NCBI RefSeq assembly: GCF_963576675.1
Contig: NC_088914.1
Coordinates: forward strand, 79,234,441 to 79,298,440
Direction of reading: 5' to 3'
Length of the DNA stretch: 64,000 nt
Source: Euphorbia lathyris
Taxonomy: Eukaryota; Streptophyta; Magnoliopsida; Malpighiales; Euphorbiaceae
Shown here: positions 34,083 to 45,248 of the stretch, one piece after another
Numbering within the stretch: position 1 is the stretch's first letter
Layout of the letters: every line of letters starts with the position of its first letter
Program-made: the position numbers and the translations under genes
Notes under the pieces: model-generated
What the model saw: only the letters and a program-made list of their open reading frames with translations
The model's database searches: none
Told to the model about the DNA's origin: nothing

Positions 34083-36380
34083 CTAAGTAACAGTGGGAGC
34101 GTCCTCCTTTGCGCTTTCCTTGCTCACAGTGCTTGTCTGGGGCTCTTCCTTCTCCACATCCACAGATACGCCAGCCGGAGATACCTCCTTATCCACAGAA
34201 GATGTGGGACCAAGAGGAAGAGTCTGGTCAGGAATCGGTTCTTCACCCGCCTTAGGGGGCACCTCCTCAAGCTCATTTAACGTGACAGTGGTGGACGGCT
34301 TGGTTTCTTCCTTGGGCCCCTTCATCCATCTCCGAACATAATCACGGAGGTACTCCTTAGCATCTAACATTTTGTTGAATTTCGCCACATCCTCTGGTTC
34401 GGGGACGGCGAATTGCGGATCTGTGAAATTAGTCTCAGGATGCGCCAGTGAGAAGTACGCCATGAGCATTTCGCCGTAATAAAAGGCTTGCTCACCCGCC
34501 ATATATTCAGCTTCTCCAAGGGCGGCCTCGTGGTTTTTGGCATCGGACACGATCTTTGCCTTTAGCTTCTCAATTTCCGCATCCCTAAGAACCAAGGCGG
34601 CTGTGGCGGAAGCAAGGTTTGCATTAGCGGAAGCAAGGTTTGCATTAGCGGAAGCGATATTCGCATTGGCTTCCGCTACCTCTTTCTCTAACTTCTCGAC
34701 GGTTGCCTTATCCGCCACATTTTGAAGGAGCTCTGTTTCCATGGTACGTATGCGAGTATACAACTGTCAAAAACAAACAATTCAGTCAAAAGGCAAAAAG
34801 GAGCGAAGGACCACTATTTTCTGCAAAACGAAATCCTTGCTAAAGGAACTCACCATGAGAAGCTCCGTTTTCCCCTTTTGCGCATGAATGGAACCAGGAA
34901 TCTGGTTCTGGTTCCTCTGCACTTCGCCCACCTGACCCAAGGCCTCATCCAAATCGTTTAGGATGGATTCATTCTCGAAATATCCTTGGGCTCCAAATTT
35001 GGCGGACCAGTATCCACCAATATCGGGCTTCGCCGTCTACACAAACATTCAAGGGTCAGAACTCAAGTCCAAAACTTGATGAACAAATAAAAATAAAAGG
35101 TAACCTACCTGTGCTATCTCCCCAGCAGGCCTGGCGGACCTCATGGCATCCGCCATAAGCTTAGGGCCTCTAGTGGTGGTAGGCTTCCTCCTCTTTAGTG
35201 GTGGCTCAACCACTGTTTCCGCAGGACGTTTTCCAGTATCCGTTTGAGGATTCGCCGCTTGATCTTTTTTGCGTACTTCAGCCTCCAAAAACTTCCTACA
35301 CTTCTCTGCAAGAGCGTGATTAGCCTTAGATAAACCCCTGCCAAAGAAAACATTAAAGTAATCAAGGTTCACGAAGAAATGAAAGGTACCTTGGTCAAAT
35401 TGTGTAATCTTTGAGTAAATGAATTGATCCCCTTCTCGGCGAATCAATGGAATATCACTCATCATGAAAGCTAAGGCATCCGCATATGTCCATGCATCCG
35501 CCTTGATCTGCTTCATGAGCTCCGCCACCTTCTCATCACTATCCGTTAAAATTCGCATATCGCCCGCCATATGTAACGGCCTGGGATTCCAAAACGAAGG
35601 AAAACCCAGTGGTTTGCCATCTTTTATCTTCACGTAGAAGAATCTCTCATCCCAGCAATGGACATTGGACATTTTGTCACAAAAGGGCGAATATACTCCG
35701 AATTTGGCGAACGTGAGATAGGATTCGGACTTCCGTTTTGATGGTTTGTGAAAAGCTCTAAAGATACGACCCGTATATACCACTCCTAAATTTGAGGCGA
35801 GGTAGCAGTCTAAAGCGATATCCAACCAACAGTTGGGATGTAGTTGGCTGACCGTGATGTCAAAGTAGGAGAGGATGTCCGCCATCATCTTCGGAAGAGG
35901 AAGTCGGAACCCTCTCTCCACGTGACTGCAGTATACTGTAAGGAAACCGCTAGGCGGACAGGAAGGACGTTGATGAGATGCGGCAAGCTGAGTCTCATAG
36001 TTTTTGATCCATGGAAAGCGATTCACCAAATCCACTAGATCCGCGGCGCTCATACGAGACGGAGTAGACTCCGCTCGGGGATTCTTTTTCCTAGGAAGGA
36101 TTGAAGAAGAGGCCATTGTCCCCGGAAACCACCTAGATGCACCGGCCGGAGCGGCACCAGAGACAGAAGTAAAAAGAATCGGGCTCCTAGTGGAACGAGT
36201 TTGATAATGATTACGCGCCGAGTTACTCAACACGGTTAAATCAGTGCTAACTGTCTCCTCGGAGGAAGATGAGTTCTCCGATGAAGATGTGGTCCAACTA
36301 AAATCGACTACAATTTTCGGGGGAGAAAAATTAAAAAGTTCCGAGGTTGATCTAGAGGACGAGGACGAACTCCTAAACAT
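34083..36380 (-). CDS. Antisense three-exon gene inside Tat-2 (putative gypsy-type transposon domain)
   Basis: On - I infer exons 36380-35109 (424 codons), 35036-34854 (61 codons) and 34763-34083 (226 codons plus stop). Donors are CACAG|GTAGGT and CTCATG|GTGAGT; acceptors are TGTGTAG and TTTGACAG. All joins are phase 0, giving about 711 residues with no stop. Exon 1: Ser-rich N-terminus, then a domain resembling the 'putative gypsy type transposon' family (PF04195 type; GFRLPLPKMMADILSYF, TVSQLHPNCW), then a basic stretch KRRKPTTTRGPK that could be nuclear-targeting. Exon 3: a long helical segment with ASANANL repeats. The gene converges on pol and starts 304 bp from the 3' LTR. Alternative: an unspliced frame ending at 35049. 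Function unknown. Confidence 0.75.
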
Positions 36381-36659
36381 TCAGAGAAAAATTAAGAAGA
36401 AGAAGGTAAAACTTACATGTGGAATCGAAAGCTTCTAAACTCTGAAATTTCCAGGAGAAAGCTTCGCGCAGGTAAAATGAAAGGGAAGACGAAATGATGA
36501 AAAAAAGAAGACGAGGAAGGAAGAAGGAGGTCTTTCCTCACCTGGGACAGTGTGTCCGTTACACGTGTCACTCGTTGATTGGCATCGAACAGAGTGCTCA
36601 TTAATGACGATGTTCATGACGGCGCGCAGAAGCTCAAAAGCCCTAAAGGACTTTAAGGG

Positions 36660-36683
36660 CATTTTGGTGGGGGGGGGGGCTTC
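36660..36683 (+). promoter_or_regulatory. Polypurine tract of Tat-2
   Basis: A G run (ggtggggggggggggcttc) just upstream of the 3' LTR start at 36684. Confidence 0.75.
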
Positions 36684-37170
36684 TGATAACATAGTGATAT
36701 TATCCCGAGGACTGAAAGAGATATTAAACTTAGAGCCGCCGTATATTAATCTCCAAAGAAGGGCTAAGAGGCGGATCTCCACGGTCCAATTCAGGGAGAT
36801 CCGCTGGCGAACCTACGAGGGCGGATCCCCTCATTCGCCTGATTCGCCATTGTAACGACTGGACGCCGACTCGGCCGTAAAGATCATTAAATGCGCTATC
36901 AATTATCTAACCGCCGGGTTAAAGATAACTTGTAACTGCCAATTAATGGAGCATTAATGGAGACTCTCTAGTTGCCAGAGGTTACAACTTCCTAGCTATA
37001 TATAGCCTACATCTTTAGGCTATCAAGGTACACATTCACACATCCCTTGTCAATTCAGTTTGCTTTCTCAAAATCATCTTACTGACTTTGGCATCGGAGC
37101 TTCCCCCCGTCAAACCCAACGACGCCCCCACAGGGACGGAAGTTGATCAGAATTTCTCTACTTGTTATCA
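36684..37170 (+). repeat. 3' LTR of Tat-2
   Basis: 487 bp, the same length as the 5' LTR, with six substitutions seen by eye. Confidence 0.93.
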
Positions 37171-37445
37171 ATTTGTAAGTTGACAAAGTTGACATATAGC
37201 AACACAAGACACAAAAGTGTAAGCAAGTGTGAGTGTTCTTTGTAAGCTATCCTTTGTAAAGCATTCTTTCTAATAAAGAGTGTTTTCCTCACTTAGCATT
37301 TGTGCAAGATCCTGTTTTTCCGCTGCATAACGTTGCCTAGCGTGCAAGCTAGCAATCGAGGTTAAGGCTGAACTAGTAATCGGGGGTGAAATTACTAGTG
37401 CCGCATGGTCGACAGATAGTCAAGAGGCTGTGTCCGTGACAGTAG

Positions 37446-37700
37446 GCAGCGGGGGTGGGAAGGGCACAGGCAACCAGGAAGCGGCCAAGTGATATCGGGA
37501 CTAGAGGAGTGCCCCCCATAGTGTGTCTTATACCAACTCGGGTCCGTCTTCCGGCAGACACTACGAAGCCCCATACGCCACAACTTTTTACTTTGGGGAG
37601 TTAGGCTTATCCAATGGCATGCACCGCCACGTACGCTGATCGACCGCCCCATCCTACGAACTGAAACGCGGCATTCAAATGCTACTGCGGAGCAACTGCG
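37446..37700. other. Diverged relative of TR-GAG LTR
   Basis: Around 37510-37580 the sequence atagtgtgtcttataccaac and the following ggcagacact-gaagcccca-ac match the TR-GAG LTR (for example near 20045) with many substitutions. The rest is unassigned. Confidence 0.45.
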
Positions 37701-38808
37701 AAAACCGCTCCGTTTCCCATTCGGTGGGATCGATTGAGTGCTTAAGAATGCGGAATTAGACAAGTAAATAGGCTAAATTTAACTTCGGAAGGTCAGGAAC
37801 AAACTTCTATAAGGGATCGAAGGCTAAAACGGATTCTAAATGGACGAAATTGAGTTTTGAAAACAACTGGACGAATCTGGAAAAATCTGGGAACAGACTA
37901 GCTAAAAGAATTTGGGTTGTAAAGATTGGCTTGTAACTATAGTTTCTGAGCATGGAATTGGGAAAATAAATATACTAGATTGAAATTCAAGACGTCAGGA
38001 ACAACTTTGTTGAAGGAATCGAAAGCAAACAATGACTCTAAATGGACGAAATCGGGCTTTGAAAATACTTGGACGAATCCGGAAAATTAATTTGAAAACA
38101 GAATTCTAGCTAAGGATTGAACAAATTAAAGGCTTGGAAATGCTAAATTGAATTGAAAAACTTGAAAAGAGGCTATTGTAACTTGGATTAAAACTAAAGG
38201 CAAGCTAAAAGAGCTAGAAAAAGGGAATGAGAACTAAGAACTTGAAGAACAAAGAACAAAAAACTAAGAACTAAGCATTGAAGCTTTGAGAGGGGGTTTG
38301 TGTATTGAATGAGTGTGATTTTTATGAGAGTGAGAGGGTCTATTTATAGTTTTTTGGAAGGGCATTTTGGGTAATTAATTATCAACTAACCCTTATTTTT
38401 CTCTCTAACTTTGCCCACTAACTTGCCACCTCACTAACTTCCTCAACTTCCACCAACCACTACCAACTTTCATGCCACATCACCCCACTACCTTGTGGTT
38501 AAAGAGAATTCTAAGGCTTGGGCCTAGGTGTGGGGATGGGCTAGGCTTCGTAGGTTAGCTTGTGGTTGTGTTCGGGTAAGTTTGGAGAAGTCGGGTGGAT
38601 CGAAACGGGCTCCGGGCGAGGACTGATCTCTCGTTCGTCGTGCTGACTTCCAGCTCGCCGAGCTGGAGGTTAGTTTACATATATATTTATTTTTATTTTC
38701 CATTCATCATTATTACTTTTCTAGAAAAAAAATAGAAACTATACCCTAAAATTAAACATAAGCTTTCTATATACATAAAAATAAAATTTATTTTATTTTG
38801 GGCCAACA
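37701..38808 (-). repeat. 3' LTR of a third, Tat-like element (minus orientation)
   Basis: On - the block starts TGTTGGCCCAAAATAAAAT at 38808, directly after a purine tract, and has a TATA box CTATAAATAG (38349-38340) followed by a long AT-rich leader-like stretch. Two diverged copies of a roughly 200-bp segment lie at 37790-37900 and 37990-38100 (shared ctctaaatggacgaaat and ttggacgaatc-gg). The left end is not resolved. The right part is more certain than the left. Confidence 0.55.
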
Positions 38809-38824
38809 ATTGCCCCCTCTGTTG
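38809..38824 (-). promoter_or_regulatory. Polypurine tract of the third Tat-like element
   Basis: On - CAACAGAGGGGGCAAT abuts the LTR start TGTTGGCC. Its orientation implies that the element's internal region lies to the right. Confidence 0.6.
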
Positions 38825-39064
38825 TGCATAGATGAATTAGCAAAAATAAAATTTATGCATAAAAGGAGTTTTTATTAAATATCTTTTTTTTCCATCAAGA
38901 TAATAGAGAAAGAATCATGCAGGATTTTAGAATTTGAATCCCTTAAAACTCTCTATCTTGATCAATCTGCAATTCTTCTTCCTCTTTTATTTTTTTTTGT
39001 TTCTGCCATTTTCTTTTCTCAAATCTCAACAAGTATTCAGAATCAAGCTCTCAATCTTTCAATT

Positions 39065-41706
39065 ATGGGTATGCAAACTATCTTTTCTTCTCTATTTTCT
39101 TGCTTTGTTGATTTTTCTTTTGCTTTTGTGTTAATTTTACCGCATGCAGAATTATGTTTATTAAAAAACTGATAAATTGAATTGGAATTCAAATGTAAGA
39201 GTTTTAGAACTACCACATGTGGGTGAAATTTTGTTGCTGAAATTTTGTATCTGTTTGTCACAGCTACCTGTTCATATTCTGACACAATCCGCGCTGATTC
39301 TCGCCTAGGCATAACTCTTGGCTTGCAAGAGGTAAGTTTTCAATGAATTTTGCAATTTTCTGATCATGTATTTGAAGGTAGCATCCATAGGCTTCAATTG
39401 ATTGTGTCTATAATTCAATTTCAGGATAGTGTCTTTACTATTAGCCCTGTTGCTGTGAATAACTCCCTCTTGCCTCTTTATCCTTTGAGTAGTGCTACTG
39501 AATTGGCCCTTCATAGGAAAACTTATCAATTCCCTACAAATAAGAGAGGGCTGATATTCCCTCGTTGTTACACTGGATGGAATGACCTTGTAGATCGTTT
39601 AGAGCCGAGATATGCAGGTGCTTGGGACCGAGTTGGCATTAGGGATTTTGTTCGTTTGACTCGTTATGAAATTACTCCTTGTGTGAATGTGCTTGAAGGG
39701 GTGCTGAATTATTGGTCACCGGTATGTAACTCGTTGATTCTCCCATTGGGTCCCATGTCTATCACTTTACGTGATGTAGTTGCCTTCACGGGGTTGCCTA
39801 TTATTGGAGAGGAAGTCCCAAGTGTTGGTCCCTTATAACATTACAAGTATAGTTCCAAGGGGGGGGGGGTAGGAACTATTTAAACTTTTTTCGTTAAGGC
39901 TGACTTCTTTTTCTTAGGAAAAAGGATTACACAGCGCGCTGAGTGAATTAAGACACTAGCTTAGTCAACTGGTGACTAAGTCAGCTTCTTTTGTTGAGTC
40001 AGGTGATATCACTTGAGTCTATTCTTGAACTCAGATACTAATACACACAACTCAGCGTGACCTCTTTACTTGGTCAGTTTTGTTTAAGCAAGCAATATAT
40101 AAATTAAGGAGTTTAAGGTTAGAAAGATGTTACTCAGTAGATTTATCCAGGTTCGGCCTCTAAGCCTACGTCCTGTCCCCGGAACACGTTCCGATCTTTC
40201 GAATTCTCTACTGAGCTCTTTAACAGTAGAGCATCAAACCTTTTACAACTTAGAAGCTGAGTATAACAAGAGTACCTTCCTCTATACCTCTACTCACTCC
40301 TAATCTCTCGCTGAGTACTATAACCGAGTACTCAGCCTCTCCTTTCTAATCTCTAGAAATGATAAAGATTTGTCCTAAACAACAATTGCTAAGACACCTT
40401 AGATGATTATGAAATCACTCTAGACTTTTACACAAAAGATATAGAATTTGGTGTAAGTATTTGCTTTGCTTTTTCTCACAGAACTTTGAGTAGAAATTTG
40501 GTCAGCGTAATGGCTTGATCGAGTTCTGTGTAGACTGAAGAATCTGAGGGCTCTATTTATAGAGACATCTGAGGCATCGGTCATTTCGAATTTCGAAATA
40601 ACCATTGGAGGGAAAACGGCTTCCTGTCGTTGTCACTCAGTCTTGCTTAGAGCTCTCGGCCAATCAGATTCAAGCATCTTCTGTCTTCGGTCAGTGCTGA
40701 GCAGCTTTTGGTCAGTCCGGCAGAATGTCTCTCCAATTGCGGTAAGGTCAACTAGACAGCGTTCTGTGTCCTCTGAACTTTACCCGAAGTAGAAAGACTT
40801 TGTCTGGAAGTTGTTCTTACTCAGCTGCTGTCTTGTACTGTTTGTCGAGATAACTCAACAGCTTCATTCCGAAGTAGTCAACGAAGGTCTTCTCGATCCT
40901 TCTTATGCTGAGCTGCGTTTTGAACACAACGGCAGCGTTTTGCACACGCGGGCCGAGTGGTCTTGACCTGTTTGACTTGGGCTTTGACTTCCGTATTGGG
41001 CTTTAAGCCTTTTAGTCTTTATGTCTTATAAACAGTTTAACTCACCATTGAACAAACACATTAGTGTAATAAATCAAAGCATTTAAACTTAGTGTGTTTA
41101 GAATATTTTTTAATTACACTTAAACAATTTTGTCAAATCAAAATTATGTGGAAAGGTGTTTCAACACCAAGTTGTGTCGAGACAAATGCATTCCCTGAAG
41201 TGAAGGTTATCTTATCCAAAGAGGCTGGGACGTATGTCCAAATGATTAAGAAGAAACTGGACAAGAGGGAGTTGGATGATGAGGATCATGTGCATTTTTT
41301 GTGGATGATGCTTAGCAATTACATCTTCGAGCCATTGGGCCTCAGACCTACTTCAGAAATATTGATTATTGCTAAGGCTTTGGCTTCAGACTGCCGTTTA
41401 GCTCTTGGCACTATGTTGTTGGCCTCAACATTCCACCGTCTAGCTCTTACTATTGAGGATAGACCATTCATAAAACCTCGGGGTGGTTTGTGGTTGTTGC
41501 AGCTGTGGCTTTTCATCTACTTTCCTCATTTGGCCACTGCTTCATCCATGGGGACCTCGGGCCATCTTGGTGTAGACCTTTGCTATTGCTCTTCGAGTCT
41601 GGCTGTTAGTGTGGTTGTGAGGTTTCTTCGTACTTTAGTGCCATCTACTCATAATAAGCTGTTTCTTTTTTGGGAAAAAGATAACTCATGTCTACCATCT
41701 TGGGCC
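39065..41706 (+). pseudogene. PMD gene antisense to the third Tat-like element, broken by LTR insertions
   Basis: Inferred exons: 39065-39068 (ATGG, donor gtatgc), 39264-39331 (acceptor tttgtcacag, donor gtaagt) and from 39425 (acceptor aatttcag). They join in phase and open MATCSYSDTIRAD. Exon 3 carries the PMD signature (NVLEGVLNYWSPVCNSL, then MSITLRDVVAFTGLPI). The frame meets TAA at 39836-39838. Beyond the solo LTR (39860-41166) homology resumes at about 41167 in a frame one base off (CVETNAFPEVKVIL, then WLLQLWLFIYFPH, typical PMD). It stops at TGA 41707, which is the first base of the next LTR, so the 3' end was cut off by insertion. It starts 241 bp from the polypurine tract, as in the Tat-2 antisense gene. 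Alternative: a host PMD gene that happens to lie here. Confidence 0.65.
39860..41166 (-). repeat. Solo copia LTR inside the PMD gene
   Basis: 1307 bp. On - it starts TGTTGAAACACC and ends in a C run. Target duplication ccaag at 39855-39859 and 41167-41171. TATA box on - TCTATAAATAG at 40563-40553. Many ctcagc/gctgag words. No internal sequence on either side, hence solo. Confidence 0.85.
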
Positions 41707-43684
41707 TGAAGGAAAATAGGTTAACGTATAGCAGCGGAAATATAAAAATTTTAACCTATTTCCATTAACCCAAGATCCGATAATCGTTATTTCATATAAA
41801 GAGGGATAGAAGGAAAAACCTTTTGGAGTTCAATCTACCGTTGCAAACAAAGTTCCCACAACTTCAAAAGAGATGGAAACTATCTACCAATCTGCCCCTA
41901 CCCGAACGGACCTTCCAGACCTCCGAACGACAATCCTAACGGTGGAAACGTGGAAGAATATGTCTAGAAGCTCGTCCAAAAATCGCGGCGATTCGACGGT
42001 TCAATCTCCGGGAATCCGCGAAATCGTGAACTGACCTGATGTAGGAGGAACAAGAACGAATTTCTCCCTTTTGTTTGTTTTTCCTCTTTTATGAACACAA
42101 CAAAACGAACAAGTAAACGATTAGAAATCAACCGATGAATAGCAACCAAAATAGATTGCCTCTAATTAATCAACACAAGATCAAGGATAAAGAGAAAGAG
42201 ATGAAAATCAATTGAACGGAAGGAAGCGGTAGAAAATCTCATCCTCGAGCTAGGGGTCGAAATTCTCTCACTTTTGTCTAGGGTTGAATTCGAAATTCAC
42301 TGCATAGGGGGTATTTATAATCTCTTGTATCTAATCCCTAGTTAGATAGAATTAGGTTATTGAATAAGAATTTAATTCGGAATAGAATTCTTAATTATTA
42401 TCTATTAATATATCTAATATAAAAGATAATAATAATAACCTTATTGGATAATAATAGGAGTAATATAATCTAATTAAAACTCCTAATTTATTTATCCTTT
42501 AATTAATTTAATTCATAATCCTAATCTAATTAGGATTGATAAAATCAAACTAATTATTTATGCATTAATATACATAAATCGCCCCCCTTAGTAATTGGGC
42601 CTTATTGGGCTCAGTTGGGCTTCCGTCCATTAATTAACATCTGTCTCTCTTTTGGGTTCCAAGTCTTATGTATGACCCATTAGGTTCTTATTGCTTCTAG
42701 CCGTATGATGTACAAAGTATGTGATTAGCAAGTCCGTAATCATTCCCCTAGAGCTATAAGAAGACAGGTTGATTCTGTCTTTGACCTTTCCGTATTAGTT
42801 ACGGTATAATTCGATCCTTTATCAACTACGTCCTTGAACTGAATCTTATGACTATGGATAATGTCAAGTCACATATAGCGAGACGTTCGTTTTACTTGTT
42901 GTAGCCGAGTCAACTCCAATTAGATAGGTTAAGAGAAATCTGCATTTAAATCTTAAGCTATCACCTTGCAAGGATTTAGAGTCAAGACTACCACAAGCGA
43001 TCCATGGACATATCTCCCATTTATCAGGAGTGATAAATGCTCAATCCAATGTATAACGATCCCGCAATCACTTCCTGTGATACCCAACGTCTGCTGTTCA
43101 CACCCCAGAGTCATCTCTGTTAAGGATCGTGTTACAACGGGATCAAAGTGTCACATTCAGTAATCCAGAATGACCAATTAACATTCCTTTGAGTCTGAGG
43201 ATTATTTATACCTATTAATACCAATGAGATGAACAGGTGATAAGGATGAATCTACCTATCCTGTTATCTCAAGTCGGGTCCCCAATCCTAATGAACTACT
43301 TTTCATCAGATTCATGTAACTGTCCAGATATCTATATATATGAAGCTTGTGAGATCAGCTTTCTGTTGGACAGAAGACATTGTCACATGCAAGTCTCAAC
43401 CGTGATATGTCAATCCTAAACATATTACTTGACTTGGGGTGGTTTTGAGTTTATTAGTTTATTATAAAGTTTCGTCTCACTTCATGCTTGTATGAACACT
43501 TTATAATCACTTTAAACAAACTTACAGATTTCCTTTTTATTAGACTTTATTTAGTGCTTAAAAGGGATTGCCTTTATATAGTTATAAAACATATATCTCA
43601 TTAAAACAAATGATATAAAGAACACTTCATTTACGTTAAGTTTGTATCCTAGAACAATTGTCTATAGGACACTAAACCCCAACA
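41707..43684 (-). repeat. Copia 3' LTR (minus), element truncated on its internal side
   Basis: On - it starts TGTTGGGGTTTAGTGTCC at 43684, right after a polypurine-like CCAAGTGGGAGTATG in the flanking internal piece 43685-43739. It ends ...TTCCTTCA at 41707. Length 1978 bp. TATA-like TTATAAATAC on - near 42320-42311. It inserted into the PMD gene right after 41706 (flank gggcc). The partner target copy is not present because the internal region is cut at about 43739. Confidence 0.75.
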
Positions 43685-43739
43685 TACTCCCACTTGGACT
43701 AAAGCCAATTGTTTCTATAACTTATCCCAGTAGAAGTTT

Positions 43740-45136
43740 GTTGAGCGATTTCCGCAAGTGCACGGTATACGCTTGTAGTAATAAAAGATATCGATCCCAC
43801 ATGGAACGCTTTTTTAACAAAAACTTATTTTGAATCAGTTAGATTTACTTTTAAGGTTTATAATATGTGAAATCGTTGAATTGGATTTGGTTTTGAAATT
43901 GCTAGAATAAGAATTAGATTAGAGTATAACAAATGTTAGAAAATACTTCTGATTTAGGGATGAATTTGCAAGACAGGAACGTTTAGTACTTTTAGAAAAG
44001 TAAACAAATGTATTCGTTTGCATTAAGCAAAGAAAACAACTTAAACTTTGTATAAATTATAACAATGAAATAAATGACAGAACCTCTAATTTTAGGGCTT
44101 TGAACCATAGTCAATCTTCCTACGGTCGGGTAAGATCGCTACCTTAACCAAATTAATACTCTACTGATGATATTAATTTGTTAAGTTGTTCAACAAAGTT
44201 TCCTTGTAAAGATTTTGAATTTAACTACGTTTTAATGAAAACACCAGCAATCCACCTCGGATCCTTTACCAAAGTGCTGCATAAAAATCTATCGAATAGA
44301 ACGGACTTTATTAAATGAAACATAAATTTGATACAAGTTTACAGAGAACAAGGAGCATGAAAACATTCTACGGCGTGCAAGTGAACGGGTTGTCAATCCT
44401 TTCCTTGGGTTTCGTTAGAATTTGTCAGACTCAGGGCAGATTCTCTACTCAATCTTCTCGCTGTAACTTCGTAATAGGGATACGGTCGGCCTCTACCAAA
44501 ATGTAAACTAATATGAACAAATCTAAACGCTACTGTGTTTATTATTATTGAATAAACAATGTGTGTACATCATATTGCTTTTTACAGAAATGAAATCTAA
44601 ATTCTGAATCATTCGACTCGGAATTTCTGCATTAATTCTATACTAATCTCTTTCTTCTATCTCTAACTCCAACTCTCCATCAACTCTTTATTTATAGATG
44701 TTGAAGAGTCGTGGTTGAAGTGTCGTGTCCGTTGTGAAGGATCGTATCCTCTGCAAAGAGACGTCTTTATCCACCCGAACGAACGCGTTTTTATCGAAAA
44801 CGAAAGTGTACGAATGGCTTCTTCCAGAATTTCTGAACTTACTGAGAATGCAAATTCTCGGCCGAGAATGGGGGAGCATTTATTTGGTCTTCGGACGAAG
44901 GGAAGGAGCTGCTAGACGATGCGTGTCGCGACCGAGAATTTGGGATTCTCGGTCGCGGCTTTCACAAAATTCTCTACCGAGAATTTGGTTTCCTCAACCG
45001 AGAATTTGACATTTCTTCTGTTTCTGACCTCGTCTTTGTCCTCGTTTTGGTGTAATTGATCTTTGTCGTTTTTGACTCCTTTTGTAGTGTTTTTATTCTG
45101 TTTTGAACCTCTTTCGCTCCTATTTGGATTTTACCA
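43740..45136 (-). repeat. LTR-like block, probably of an Athila-related element
   Basis: Plus-strand ends tgttgagcg and ttttacca are compatible with LTR ends. It contains gcaagtgcacggtatacg, a signature I associate with Athila-type LTRs, a TATA box on - CTATAAATAAAG (about 44700-44688), and palindromic cgagaattt/attctcggtcg motifs at 44865-45005. No matching target duplication (flanks gaagt and aatat), so ends or identity may be wrong. No convincing ORF. Confidence 0.45.
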
Positions 45137-45248
45137 AATATTTAGGTACCTCGTAAGAAAGAAACATATTCGAACGTAAAAGTATTCTAAACAGGTATAA
45201 ATAGCACAAATTCGTAGCAATATTGATGTAATCATTGATGATATATGA
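45137..45248. other. Unassigned 112 bp
   Basis: AT-rich linker between two LTR-like blocks; nothing recognised. Confidence 0.3.

Larger units (their letters stand above)
27566..37170 (+). mobile_element. Complete Tat-lineage Ty3/gypsy element (Tat-2), 9605 bp
   Basis: Two 487-bp LTRs (27566-28052 and 36684-37170), both TGATAACATAG...TTGTTATCA, and target duplication atttg at 27561-27565 and 37171-37175. Internal order: gag, protease, RT, RNase H, archaeal-type RNase H, integrase on +, then a three-exon gene on -. I count six substitutions between the LTRs (about 98.8% identity, five of them transitions), so it is a young insertion. It lies inside TR-GAG solo LTR copy 3. Coding frames carry two stops and two frame breaks. 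Confidence 0.95.
22030..37441 (+). repeat. Solo TR-GAG LTR (copy 3), split by two nested insertions
   Basis: Pieces 22030-22075, 26702-27565 and 37176-37441 together form one LTR from tgtcacggcccgcc to gtccgtgaca. No polypurine tract precedes it and no primer-binding site follows, so it is a solo LTR. It is flanked on both sides by gtag (22026-22029 and 37442-37445), a 4-bp match; a fifth base may have mutated. The insertions are the TR-GAG element 22076-26696 and the Tat-2 element 27566-37170. Confidence 0.8.

Noticed and set aside
43740..45136. Firm call of a solo Athila LTR
   Set aside because: Ends look like TG...CA but the flanks (gaagt, aatat) do not form a target duplication, so it is listed only as LTR-like.
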